The translations under genes and the position numbers were made by a program. DNA of 64,000 nt from Mya arenaria (lineage: Eukaryota > Mollusca > Bivalvia > Myida > Myidae), in NCBI RefSeq assembly GCF_026914265.1, contig NC_069125.1, forward strand, positions 64,159,479-64,223,478. The letters are read 5' to 3'. The notes under the pieces were generated by a model, which ran no database searches, was not told the origin of the DNA, and was given only the letters and a program-made list of their open reading frames with translations. Each line of letters opens with the position of its first letter. The stretch's first letter is position 1. Positions 1 through 10,112 of this stretch are shown here, in pieces.

Positions 1-539
1 AACTGCATAAGGTTGGCTATATTTGGACTGATTCTGATCAAACACAATTATTCATCAACAGGAAACCCAAAAGGGGAATTTTGAGACAACATTTAGGAAA
101 TATATATACTTTTTAAGGTGCGGAAGGGAGTTGGGGCTGATTTTCTACCCTAAAATCATTTGAAAAACAGCCTTTTGGCTGTAGGGTAAAAAAGGGTGGG
201 AGTGAATATCTCACCTTGCATTATCACATTTGAAAGATATATAATTTTGGAGATTACAAGATGTTTTTGTTGTTTTCTGAGATTAATAATTGCATTGCTA
301 TGGATTGTAAGGTTATTCCTTTCCATGCAAATATTGTTTAGGTAATTGTTGCCCTGATGTTTCTAAACAGTTTAATCTTTAGCATTTGCCAGTGGTCTTG
401 ACAAAAAGTACATATTTTTTTCACTGTGTGTATTAATTAAGGTTTCTATGATTTGAAAATTCAAGTAGTAATGTTTTTAGGATTTAAAAACTTTGCTAGA
501 TACAGAACATGAAAAGTGTTGATAAATGATCATTTTCAG

Positions 540-572
540 TATCCTGGCAAAATTCCTGAAGTACCAAAACCG
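540..572 (+). CDS. Candidate microexon of Crk linker
   Basis: The 33 bases follow a good acceptor (ATTTTCAG) and precede a donor-like GTAATT. They read in phase 0 as YPGKIPEVPKP, a proline-rich linker-like peptide. All downstream Crk exons seen here are also phase 0, so inclusion would keep the frame. It is too short for homology to decide, and no YxxP kinase site is present. It abuts a MITE-like insertion on its right, which could also have supplied a chance splice site. It may be real or fortuitous. Confidence 0.35.
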
Positions 573-583
573 GTAATTACATG

Positions 584-890
584 CAGGGCTTCCATTAAGC
601 ATTTGCCACAGGAAGTGTAAACTTCCTAGTCATCAAGTTTTTCTCCCAAACATGGAAGTTCAAGTTCCTCAGAAACCAAATATTTCTGAACTAATGTTCA
701 ACTTTACTGATAAAATATGAAATAATTTTCGACTTAAAGTGTAGTTACATCCGTTTTTGATATTTTCAACTTCCAAGCTTTCATCTTTGGAAGTTTTGAA
801 AATGATGGCAGTTTTAATACTTCCAAGTACTCTTTGGAAGTATTAAGCAATTTCTAGAGGGTTATATACATCCCTTTAATGGAAGTCCTG
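584..890. mobile_element. MITE-like element with terminal inverted repeats and 6-bp TSD
   Basis: The ends are inverted copies (CAGGGCTTCCATTAA at left, complement of TTAATGGAAGTCCTG at right, one mismatch) and the element is flanked by TACATG on both sides (578-583 and 891-896). The inside is rich in further short inverted copies of AACTTCC/GGAAGTT. There is no coding capacity, so it is best read as a non-autonomous DNA transposon. Confidence 0.6.
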
Positions 891-2132
891 TACATGTGGA
901 TTACAGTATTTGTTACAAGAATATCATTGTCTATGTGTTAAGGTCTCAAAAATTCTTACTTATTTTACATTTAATGGTATGCTGCTGCATTATAAAAACT
1001 CTTAATGTAGGGATAGGTGCAAGCTTTTCATTAACACTTCATGTAATGGGCTGATTGTTTAGAATTTTGTTTAAGTTCACAACATTATTAACGACATCAT
1101 TGTAAACATGAAATATTTGAAGATGTGCTAACACATTTTAAATTGAAAATAATCAAGAACAGCTGAAACAGTTCTTTCCAATCTTGTTAGGTATGCAGTA
1201 GATCACAAGTGTATCTATTATACATGTACTTTCAGAGTAGTTATGATTTGGAAGTTAACAACAATTACATTAACAATGTTGTTAACTTTCACAAAGTTCT
1301 GAACAATCGGCCAACTCCAGTACAAGTGATAACAAAATGAGACATGCTGGTTGAGAAGCAGTTTCCAACAAATCACTTTTTTGCGTACTTTCTTTAGGTC
1401 TTCATAAAAAAGGTACTGTAATATAATATCATAGTAATCATATGGTTACTTGGCAATCTGAAGTTGGAGTTCTTACCGAGACACGTAAGCAACTATTATT
1501 ATTATTCAATGTTTATTTTTCATTTTGTACACAAATTCACAAGTGGGGGATCGTCATGTGCCGTGTATTGCGCATGCGTGTGAACCTAATTTGCATATCT
1601 ATGAATAGCAACAAGGCTTTCCTAAGTTGCTTACAAAATGATGATCATTCATACTTGTAAACACTTTTGTCATAGTTTAACACCCACATGCACAAAAATG
1701 TAAACAAACACAAGTTAATACCAGAAATGTATCAAAAAATATCATCGTCTTGAGTGTCTGCCTGATTCGAGAATGAATTGACTGTTGTAAAGTTTAGAGT
1801 TTAAATTTTTGGTCAATGCTGAAAATAAAATATTTCTTATATTTAGTATATTAAATAAACATATAAAAAAACACACAAAAGGCACCTAAAATCTGTTGCG
1901 TATTTGACATTGTCGGAAACTGCTACTCATCACCAGCTAATCAGAACAGTGTAAGTACCCTCTTAGTGCCCCTTAGTTCACACATGTGAAAAAAATATCG
2001 AAACTAGCAACTTGAGCTGTAGTTATCTAAAATGTGAACAATTTTAGTAGGGATTTAAACTCTTTGAATAATTTAATAAAAACTTGTAAAAACTGTCGGA
2101 AACTGCTTCTCAACCAGTATACATGTAATTCT

Positions 2133-3900
2133 TTTTTAGCTCACCTGTCACTTTGTGACAAGGTGAGCTTTTGTGATCACCTTTTGTCCGGAGTCCGTCA
2201 TGCGGCGTGCGGCGTCCGTCAACAATTTACTTAAAAGACATCTCCTCCTTAACCGCTGGGCCAATATTAATAAAACTTCATAGGGATGTTCCTTGGGTGG
2301 TCTTCTATCAAAGTTGTTCAAAGAATTCAATTCCATGCAGAACTCTGGTTGCCATGGCAACCAAAAGGAAAAACTTTAAAAATCTTCTTCTCCCAAACCA
2401 CAAGGCTTAGGCCGTTGATATATGGTAGGTAGGATTACCAAATGGTCCTCTACCAAGAATGTTCAAATTATGGCCCTTGGGTCAAAATTGGCCCCGCCCC
2501 GGTGGGTCATGGGTTTTCTCTATATGTTTATAGTGAAAACTTCAAAAATCTTCCTCTCTGAACTTACTTGGACTAGAGCTTAGATATTTGGCATGATTCA
2601 TCGTCTATTGGACCACTACAAAGTTTGTTCAAATTATGGCCTTGGGGTCAAAATTGGCCCCGGCCCGGGGGGTCATGGGTATTCTCTATATGTTTATAGT
2701 TAAAACTTCAAAAATCTTCTCCTCTGAACTTACTTGGACTAGAGCTTAGATATTTGGCATGATTCATCGTCTAGTGGACCTTTACAAAGATTGTTCAAAT
2801 TATGGCCTTGGGGTCAAAATTGGCCCCGCCCCGGGGGGGTCATGGGTTTTCTCTGTATGTTTATAGTGAAAACTTGAAAAATCTTCTCCTTTGAACTTAC
2901 TTGGACTAGAGCTTAGATATTTGGCATGATTCATCGTCTAGTGGACCTCTACAAAGATTGTTCAAATTATGGCCTTGGGGTCAAAATTTTTGAAGATTTT
3001 TGAAGTTTTAACTATAAACATATCAAGTATACCCATGACCCCCCGGGGCGGGGCCATGGGTATACTTGATATGTTTATAGTTAAAACTTCAAAAATCTTC
3101 TCCTCTTAACTTACTTGGACTAGAGCTTAGATATTTGGCATGATTCATCGTCTAGTGGACCTCTACAAAATTGGCCACACCCCAGGGCTGATGGGTTTTC
3201 TCTATATGTGTTATAGTGAAAACTTAAAAAATCTTCTCTGAACTCACAAAGACAAGTAACGTCTTAATTTAAACTGGATAACATATTTAGTACACATACC
3301 AATTTTCAATATGGGCCACATACAACAATTAATAACAAATATACATATACAGATACACCCGTAAAATCAAGTAGTGACAAGAGCTTAGATATTTGGCATG
3401 ATATATCATCTAGTTGACTTGTACCAATATTGTTCAATCTTTGGCCCTGGGGTCAAAAAATGGCCCCACCCGGGCGGTCATGGGTTTCCTTATATATGTA
3501 TATGATGAAAACTTAAAAAATCTTCTTCTCCGAAACCAAAAGGCGAAGGCCTTAGATATTTGGTATGAAGCATCGTTTATTGGACCACTATTAAGATTGT
3601 TCAAACTTTAGCCCTGGGGTCAAAATTGGCCACGTTCCGTGTTCATAGGCTTAGGTTTTCAATATTTATATATAGTAGAAGCATTAAAAAATTCTCTCCG
3701 AATTCACAAGGACTAGAGCTATTTGGCATAATACATCATTAAGTGGACCTCTACCTTTATTGTCCAAACTTTGGCATTGGGGTAAAAAATGACCCAGACT
3801 TCTAAAAAACCTTAACTACTTTGAACCATCCAGATTTCTTATCAAACCAATGTGCAATATATGACAGGTGAGCGATTCAGGGCCATTTGGCCCTCTTGTT
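2133..3900. repeat. Dispersed repeat bounded by AGCTCACCTGTCA inverted ends, with ~166-bp internal array
   Basis: The left end reads TTTTTTAGCTCACCTGTCA and the right end TGACAGGTGAGC followed by GGGCCATTTGGCCC. Inside, units beginning GTTCAAATTATGG recur at 2461, 2627, 2793 and 2960, a period of about 166 bp, with GC-rich CCCCGCCCCGGGG cores. More divergent units continue to 3800. A shorter relative lies at 6219-6862. I recognise this as a kind of repeat common in bivalve genomes; open frames inside it are shadows of the repeat. Confidence 0.7.
2992..3100. repeat. Perfect 46-bp inverted repeat inside the 166-bp array
   Basis: Positions 2992-3037 are the exact reverse complement of 3055-3100, separated by a 17-nt GC-rich loop of C and G runs. 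The arms are normal array sequence, so one array unit has been copied in inverted orientation. A transcript through it would form a near-perfect hairpin. Confidence 0.85.
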
Positions 3901-4212
3901 AATATTTCTTGGCTGATGCTTTTTTATTTTATATTTACACCTCAACTTCCATTATTTAAATGAACTGCCTTTCTGCAATTGCGGTTATCATCCGATGAAT
4001 GTTTGAAATATTCTAAGTTTAAAAGTGATATCAAGTGGTTGATCTTTTCCCGCGTTATTGTGACGTCATTTGATAAAATGTTTCGGGTTACAGTCGGGTC
4101 ATTCCATTTACAGAATGTGTACGAAAGGATTAATGAATGGTTTTCGTAAATGAAATGAAGTATTGTTTTAACAATTCTTGAATGAAATAATGATCTAGTG
4201 GTGTAAATATAA

Positions 4213-4361
4213 GGAATGAATTGGGGGTTTGATGTCATTATTTGGATATGTATGCAGTTGTGCTGGTCAAAGTATGCGTTGGGTCCTGGGGACTCCACAC
4301 ACTTTGACCAGCCCAATTGTGTTCATACCCCGATTATGACATCAACCCCCCAATTCATTCC
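4213..4361. repeat. Fold-back (palindromic) element
   Basis: The outer arms 4213-4238 and 4336-4361 are near-perfect inverted copies (GGAATGAATTGGGGG against CCCCCCAATTCATTCC), and the inner arms CTGGTCAAAGT (4263-4273) and ACTTTGACCAG (4301-4311) are exact inverted copies. There is no coding content. The open frame on the minus strand across 3942-4316 is not supported by anything else. Confidence 0.65.
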
Positions 4362-4603
4362 ATAAATGGTTCACTATTTGCTTTAATTGTCAATATTGTA
4401 TTAGTTCACACTTTGACAAATCATCTGATAAATCATCTGTATGATTTTCCATAAACTATATTTCAATCATAATCGTTACCATGAAATATCTGACGACAGA
4501 GGATAGAAGAAAAAAACTTACTATTTCTTGATATTGTATCTCTGCCATTTCCCATATGCTAGTATAGTGTCCAGTGTTGGTATCATGTTGTGTGTATTTT
4601 CAG

Positions 4604-4684
4604 TACAAGCCCGACCCAAGCCCGATAGCCAAGCTCGCTTCAAATGGAGGCTCTAACAGCACACAAGAGGAAAACCCACAGACT
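4604..4684 (+). CDS. CRK: Crk linker exon
   Basis: This phase-0 exon of 27 codons begins after TATTTTCAG and ends before a weak donor, GTAGGC. It encodes a low-complexity peptide starting YKPDPSPIAKLASNGG and rich in S, N, Q and P, as expected for the poorly conserved linker between the two SH3 domains. The reading frame stays open for another 96 bases, so a different donor is possible. Confidence 0.6.
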
Positions 4685-7600
4685 GTAGGCCAAAATAATT
4701 GTTTTTCGTACTATCTGATCCTGATATGGTTTATTTCGCAATTACAATTCTTATTGTATACGGTGGTTGTTCATGATTAAATATCTTGAGGCAGAATATC
4801 TTTCATTGAACATATGAAGTTTTAATATATATAACTTTCAACCATAGAGGCAAAATGATCAGATTTGCATCATTCAGGTTTGTTTCATACTGTGAAGAAA
4901 ATTAGTTATATCAATGATTTTTATTCGCATGTCTTAAAAAAAGCTATAGTTAAACCTGCCAGACTGTTGGCAACCAGTTGTTGTCCACTCAATAACTAAA
5001 GAAGCCTTTGTCCAATCATCACCAAATCAAGTCAGATTGTGTATCGACATAATATCTTGGACAAGTTTGATAACCAGCCATATCGCTCTGGTCACTAGGG
5101 TGTTAACACCCTTTAGTTATAGAAATTACCTAAAACTGGTCTTGTACGCTCAGTTACTTTAGAAACCTTTGTCCAATCATTACGGTAATACCAAATTTTG
5201 TCAGAATGTGTATTAGAATAATATCTGGAACAGCTTTGTTAACCAGCCATATCCCTTTTATTACTCAAGGGTAATTGCCCTTTTATTATTGAAATTACCT
5301 GAAATCAGTCTTGTCCGATTAATACCTTCAGAAATCATTGTCCAATCATCAGCAAATTTAGTCAGAATGTGTATGGGCTTAATATCTCGGACACTTTGGA
5401 TAACCAGCCAAAAGGCCACTCAAGAGATATTGTCCTTTAATAATAGAAATTATCTAAAATTGGTCTTGTCCGCTCATTAACTTAAGAAGCTTTTGTCTAA
5501 TCCGACTTGGGTCAGAATATGTATTTGCATAATATCTCAGACAAGTTCAATAACCAGCCATATTATTAGTCAGTCAAGAGTCATTTTCGAATAACCTTAA
5601 TTTGTTCTTGTCCTAAAAATAACTTTAGTAGCCTTTTTCCTATTTATAATTATATCTTGTTGCAAGTCATGTCCGGTCAGTCACTCAAGAGTTATGACCC
5701 TTTAATGGCAACCCTGTTTAAACTCATCGCTTCCCTCTCTAAATTTGGCTTTACAAACAACCACTAATTACCAAACCTGGGTGTCCTTAATTAAGGATGG
5801 GTGTTTTTTGTGACATTTGGCACTCTTGTTGTATATGACAGTAACACGCTTTATATTTATATGATATCACTCCCATCAAATGTGACAGGGTCGGAGCACA
5901 TCGAAAGTGGGTGGTGATATCAACACACAGATCCACTTACCCCAGCTACCCGCTGAGGCGGTAGTTATAAAGGGTAGAGTGCCTAACTTGTTTGACAAAA
6001 CTCAGTTGAAGTTGAATGTAAGTACAGTTGAATGAGGTGTACATGTAGACACATCACCATGTATGGTCTTGGTTGCATGCTGTACAGTAGATTTGGAAAA
6101 TCATGACAAAGCTTGAAAATTCAGTTGGAAGTAGAACTAGTTTTGGTAAAAAATCCCGGAAAAAAAAAAGATAAAACTACAGGCCAGAGGAAATGGTTTT
6201 TACCTTTTCATCAATATTTTTAGCTCACCAAATCATGTAGTGCTTAGGGTCACAGTGAGCTTTTCCAATTGCCCAGCCTTCAACAATTGCTTCAAATGAC
6301 ATCTCCTGAACTGCCAGGCTAATTTAAATAAAACTTTACTTGGATGTTCCTAGGATGGTGCTCTTTCAAATTGTTCAAAGAAACAAATTCCATGTAGAAC
6401 TCTGGTTGCCATGGCAACATAAAGGAAAAACTTATTGCTTAGATTTTCACAATGAATATTTAACCATGTGTAAAGTATTAAAAATAAATATGTGCTCGAA
6501 TGGCCTTGACTGTGACCTTTTGTCCTTTCTTAATTTTTGAAGCTACAGCAATGACTTTTGGGCCATGGGTACAGTTTTGAAAACAAATATCAATGTTGTT
6601 GTCCTCTGATGAGCTATATTGTGACATTTTGACCTACTTTCTTATTTTTGAAGCTACAATATAAAGTTTGGACCATGTGTTCAATTTTGCAAATAAATAG
6701 CAATGTTGTGCTTGGGTGACCCTGGCCATTCCATGTTTGACAATACTTGATTTTAGTTTAATCCTAGTTGCTTTGCCATAAACCAATAAACTCATTTATT
6801 TTCATAAAAGAACAAAGGTCTAAAACTTTCACTCAGGTGAGCAATTTATGGTACACTCTTGTTTTAAATGGAGTGGAAGTCATTTGGTGAGTTAAAATTT
6901 TGGTGCAGTTTCCATGGTTTGAGACCATTTCTTTGAGGTCAAATTACTGCGCAAGTCCAATAAAAAAACAGGTTTTGTTCGACATGTGAGAAGCGGTGAT
7001 GAGATTCTAAACAAATAGACTTTCTTTAGGTTAAACAAAAATCCTAGCTTTATGCCTTTGGCCTGATGAGTTTTGGGCATACTTTAATAGTTTAATAGAT
7101 TGAAAAAAAAAATTCTGTCCTTGATTTTCCAAACTTGTGTGCACTAATATAGAAAACTTATTCTTGCACTTCACTTTATGTATACTGTCTATATTTTCAG
7201 GATCCCTTTCATCTGCCTAAGCAGCTGCCAGCCAAAGCCATTGTTATACAAACTCGTATACCAAGTCTTTATGACAAATCACAATTAAAACTAAGTGTGA
7301 GTACAGTCTCTGTTGAAAGAGCGATTTGTTTTCGTTTTAGATTTCACCTGAAAGCACAAACCTGATTGTAACTTTCGGTCAATGAGACTGTACTACGGTA
7401 ACTAACAACACATTTATTAATTTGAAGATGTATGATTTATAAGGTACAGAGTAAAGACAGAGATTAAAATATTAACACTTATATTTAACCTTTTAAGAGG
7501 CATTCTTTTCTCTTATCATCCTAAATGTCAAAAGACTTATTTGCTAAAAAATGAATGATACATTTTTACACCGAACGTTTTCATTGGCTATGATGGCATC

Positions 7601-10112
7601 ATATGACTAAACAAAGAAAGAGATATACATTGGATATAAGTGATTTTTTTTTTTTTAAAAACAGAATGCATAGACTTTCTTCAGCAATGGCATTATAAAG
7701 AATAAGGATTGTGTTAGAAAGTTTATAACAAAAAGCATATCATATAACATGCACTTATGATAGAGGTCAATCTGATGGAGCACAAACAGTTAACATGTAG
7801 TTGCCAAATGCTTTAATAACAGGACAGTTTGCATGTTGTATACATGTGGCAATGTTGATTATTATACGTCACAGGACTTGTCCATCTTAAATTCTCATAA
7901 ACTGGTACCCATAATGGGCAATTTCATACTGCCACACACTTGAAGTACATTTTTGACCAGTTAACATGATATTGTCAAATAGCACTCGCAACAAAAAAAT
8001 GGCATTTTTGGTTTCCGAAGACTGAGGTAGAAAGATTTTTTAGAATTTAGAATTTTTTAATCTGTAACTTCTTGTGTTTGCAACTTTCCCAAACTTTTTC
8101 AATAGCATTTGATGTGTATCAATTCTGTCTTTGTTACATTTTTAGACTTCTATCAATTGTTTCAGTAATAATTATTTGAAATTTGTGTAGTGGTGAAAGA
8201 AGTTCTTTCAAAGAACTAAATGTCATTGTTTTTGGTATAATAAAATAAATGTTGCATGTCTATCAGTGTGACAGTTACATATTGTCAACATTCGGGTAAA
8301 TACTGATGCGCTCGGTTTCGCCTCGGATGACAGTATTCCCTCATGTTGACTATGTGTAATGTCGCACTGCAAATGCGATAATTATATAATGACACATGGT
8401 ATACACAATTAGCAAATGTTGTATAGTAAACGACAGGTTTAGCCATTAACAACAAATGTTATATTGTAAATTACATGTTTAGCCATAAACAACAATTCTT
8501 GTATGGCAAATGACTAGTTTAACCATCAACAACAAATGTTGTATGGTAATCAAGAGGTTTAGCCATTAACAACAATTGTTGTATGGTAAATGACCGGTTG
8601 ATCCATTAACAACAAATGTTGTATGGTAAATGACAGGTTTAGCCATGAACAAAAAAAGTTGTATGGTAAATGACAGGTTTAGCCATGAACAAAAAAGTTG
8701 TATGGAAAATGGCAGGTTTAGCCATGAACATAAAAAGTTGTATGGTAAATGGCAGGTTTAGCCATGAACAATAATTGTTATATTGTAAATGACAGCTTTA
8801 GCTATTTACTATTGGCACATTTTATCACCAGTATGAGCAAGTCTTAATTTATTTTTGTTGTTTTTATGTGGCAGTTTCATTTTAAGAAAGGTGATGAGGC
8901 ATGTTTCTGAACAGTTGTCATCAAGAATATTTATATCTGAAATATGTTAAACATACTTTAAACTTAATGTAGAGACATGTACATTTATTGCATGGCTGAT
9001 ATCTTCGATGATGTAACTGATGTGAAAAGCCTAAGGAAGACTTAGGGCTGCTGATGTTTAATATCACTTGAAGACTTCCAAAAAAAATAAGAAATAAGAA
9101 ATGCAAGATACCATTTACGTCTCACTGAACAGATAGATATTGAAATTATTTCAGAATTCAAAGTTTACTGCTAGCTCGAGACATGACACATTAACTAACC
9201 TATGGAAATTTTATAATAGGACGTCTGACATCATTTTTTATGTCGAGTTCAGTGTGTAAGCATGAATATTTATAAACCACACAAGACATGATACAGATTG
9301 TCAGAAGAGCATTCTATTATAATATTCCTTTTATTACATGTCAGATATGATTAATGGCTTGTAGTTAAAACCAACAAAACTTCAATAAGATTTTACAGAA
9401 TTTCCATTCTGGAAATGATGTCAGATATCAAATTCAATTGCATTAATGATTTAGTGCACTTTCTTCAATAAACACAAAAAAGCAGTTGAATTATTTCAAG
9501 ATATTTTCTAAGAAACTACAGTGCGTTCCTGAAAGTATATTTACTTTTGGATATGAAAACCAAAATTGATGGGCATATAATATATAAACATATTCTTCTG
9601 CTTTTTATTGTGAAAAAAACCTTTTAATGCTTCTTTAGAAAAACAGAATTGAAATACCGTTCAAAAGATCTGTTGGTATTGTGTAGTTCCACCTACCAGG
9701 TACTTTTTATCTTTAAAAAAACAGCATGTATGAACAATCATTACATTTAGTATGATAGTTTGTATCGCATGACCTATGCTTCATATTCAGGTGAACTCAA
9801 ACTAAACATAAGTTCAAAATAAATTCTCTCTGGCTCTGGATCATGACATCATATTGCCTTTAAAATGCCATAAACATATGAAATAATCACAAAAATATCA
9901 CAAAGACTTATAGCTCCTTTTAGTGTTTTTTGTCAAGATGAAAAGCTTACCCGGTACTAGCTTATTAAAATAAAACATATTTATGATTTCAGGAAGGCGA
10001 TATAGTGACTGTTACAAGAATAAATGCAAATGGACAATGGGAAGGTCAAATTGGTGAAAAAAACGGGTTCTTCCCTTTTACACATGTTAAATTTTTGGAC
10101 GACAATTCCTAG
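4604..10112 (+). CDS. CRK: Adapter molecule Crk, 3' part (linker and C-terminal SH3)
   Basis: Crk is an SH2-SH3-SH3 adaptor that links phosphotyrosine proteins to guanine-nucleotide exchange factors; its SH3C domain is atypical and regulatory. In this window I see a linker exon (4604-4684), two alternative exons for the first half of SH3C (5931-6017 and 7201-7296) and the terminal exon (9993-10112). All are phase 0 and have GT-AG borders. The terminal exon contains GQWEG and FPFTHVKFLDD, diagnostic of the Crk SH3C. The SH2 and SH3N exons lie outside to the left. The introns carry dispersed repeats. CRK and CRKL cannot be separated from this part alone; invertebrates normally have one gene. 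Confidence 0.9.
4955..5835 (+). repeat. Dispersed repeat with ~190-bp internal units (CAATCATCACCAAAT family)
   Basis: Units share a core that reads roughly GCCTTTGTCCAATCATCA, a TTTGATAACCAGCCATAT segment and GTCACTCAAGAGTTAT. The right end is TGACATTTGGCACTCTTGTT. The same family occurs at 26215-26850 and, inverted, at 40994-41620 and 46017-46345. It has no coding capacity that I can support. Confidence 0.65.
5889..6017 (+). CDS. CRK: Crk SH3C first-half exon, version A (5931-6017, or longer from 5889)
   Basis: From 5931 the exon reads IHLPQLPAEAVVIKGRVPNL, then FDKTQLKLN, and stops at the donor GTAAGT. It aligns residue by residue with version B (7201-7296) and with the first strands of Crk SH3C. 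The acceptor before 5931 (ACACACAG) has a poor pyrimidine tract. A second acceptor at 5887-5888 would start the exon at 5889 and add 14 in-frame residues (GRSTSKVGGDINTQ). Both versions are phase 0 at each end, so either splices correctly to the last exon. Confidence 0.8.
6219..6862 (+). repeat. Second, shorter copy of the AGCTCACC repeat
   Basis: It starts TTTTTAGCTCACCAAATC and ends CTCAGGTGAGCAATTTATG followed by CACTCTTGTT, matching the ends of the 2133-3900 element. It shares the segment about the first 200 bp (for example CTCTGGTTGCCATGGCAAC) but lacks the GC-rich 166-bp array. It lies between the two alternative Crk exons. Confidence 0.65.
7201..7296 (+). CDS. CRK: Crk SH3C first-half exon, version B
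   Basis: The exon follows a strong acceptor (CTATATTTTCAG) and ends at the donor GTGAGT. It encodes 32 codons, DPFHLPKQLPAKAIVIQTRI then PSLYDKSQLKLS, the RT-loop half of the Crk SH3C. It is phase 0 at both ends and joins directly to the terminal exon. Its relation to version A (5931-6017) is that of a duplicated exon; including both would give one and a half SH3 domains, so mutually exclusive use is likely. Confidence 0.88.
8265..8371. repeat. Imperfect fold-back element
   Basis: The left arm GTGACAGTTACATATTGTCA and the right arm TGACTATGTGTAATGTCGCA are inverted copies with a few mismatches, around a centre ATGCGCTCGGTTTCGCCTCG. It is short, non-coding and MITE-like, and lies in the last intron of Crk. 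Confidence 0.5.
8400..8812. repeat. Tandem ~60-bp repeat
   Basis: About seven units contain AGGTTTAGCCAT followed by AACAACAAATGTTGTATGG and AAATGAC. Each unit carries a small dyad (AACAACAATTGTTGT-like). The units vary by substitutions and by 1-bp indels. This is an intronic minisatellite of Crk without evident function. Confidence 0.75.
9993..10112 (+). CDS. CRK: Crk terminal exon (second half of SH3C)
   Basis: The exon follows TTATGATTTCAG and reads EGDIVTVTRINANGQWEG, then a segment ending FPFTHVKFLDDNS and TAG at 10110-10112. GDIV, the SH3 tryptophan in GQWEG and FPFTHV are the conserved Crk SH3C landmarks. The protein ends a few residues after the SH3, which fits Crk proteins in general. 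The downstream sequence is the 3' UTR. Confidence 0.93.
   Translation, partial: EGDIVTVTRINANGQWEGQIGEKNGFFPFTHVKFLDDNS

Larger units (their letters stand above)
1..4603. other. Intronic/flanking sequence of Crk with repeats
   Basis: This AT-rich stretch holds no long coding region. It contains a candidate 33-nt exon (540-572), a MITE-like element (584-890), a large dispersed repeat (2133-3900) and a fold-back element (4213-4361), each listed separately. The SH2 and first SH3 exons expected for Crk are not seen, so they should lie to the left of the window. The remaining sequence shows nothing I can name. Confidence 0.6.

Noticed and set aside
3942..4316. 124-residue minus-strand ORF
   Set aside because: It runs through one arm of a fold-back element and has no recognisable domain.
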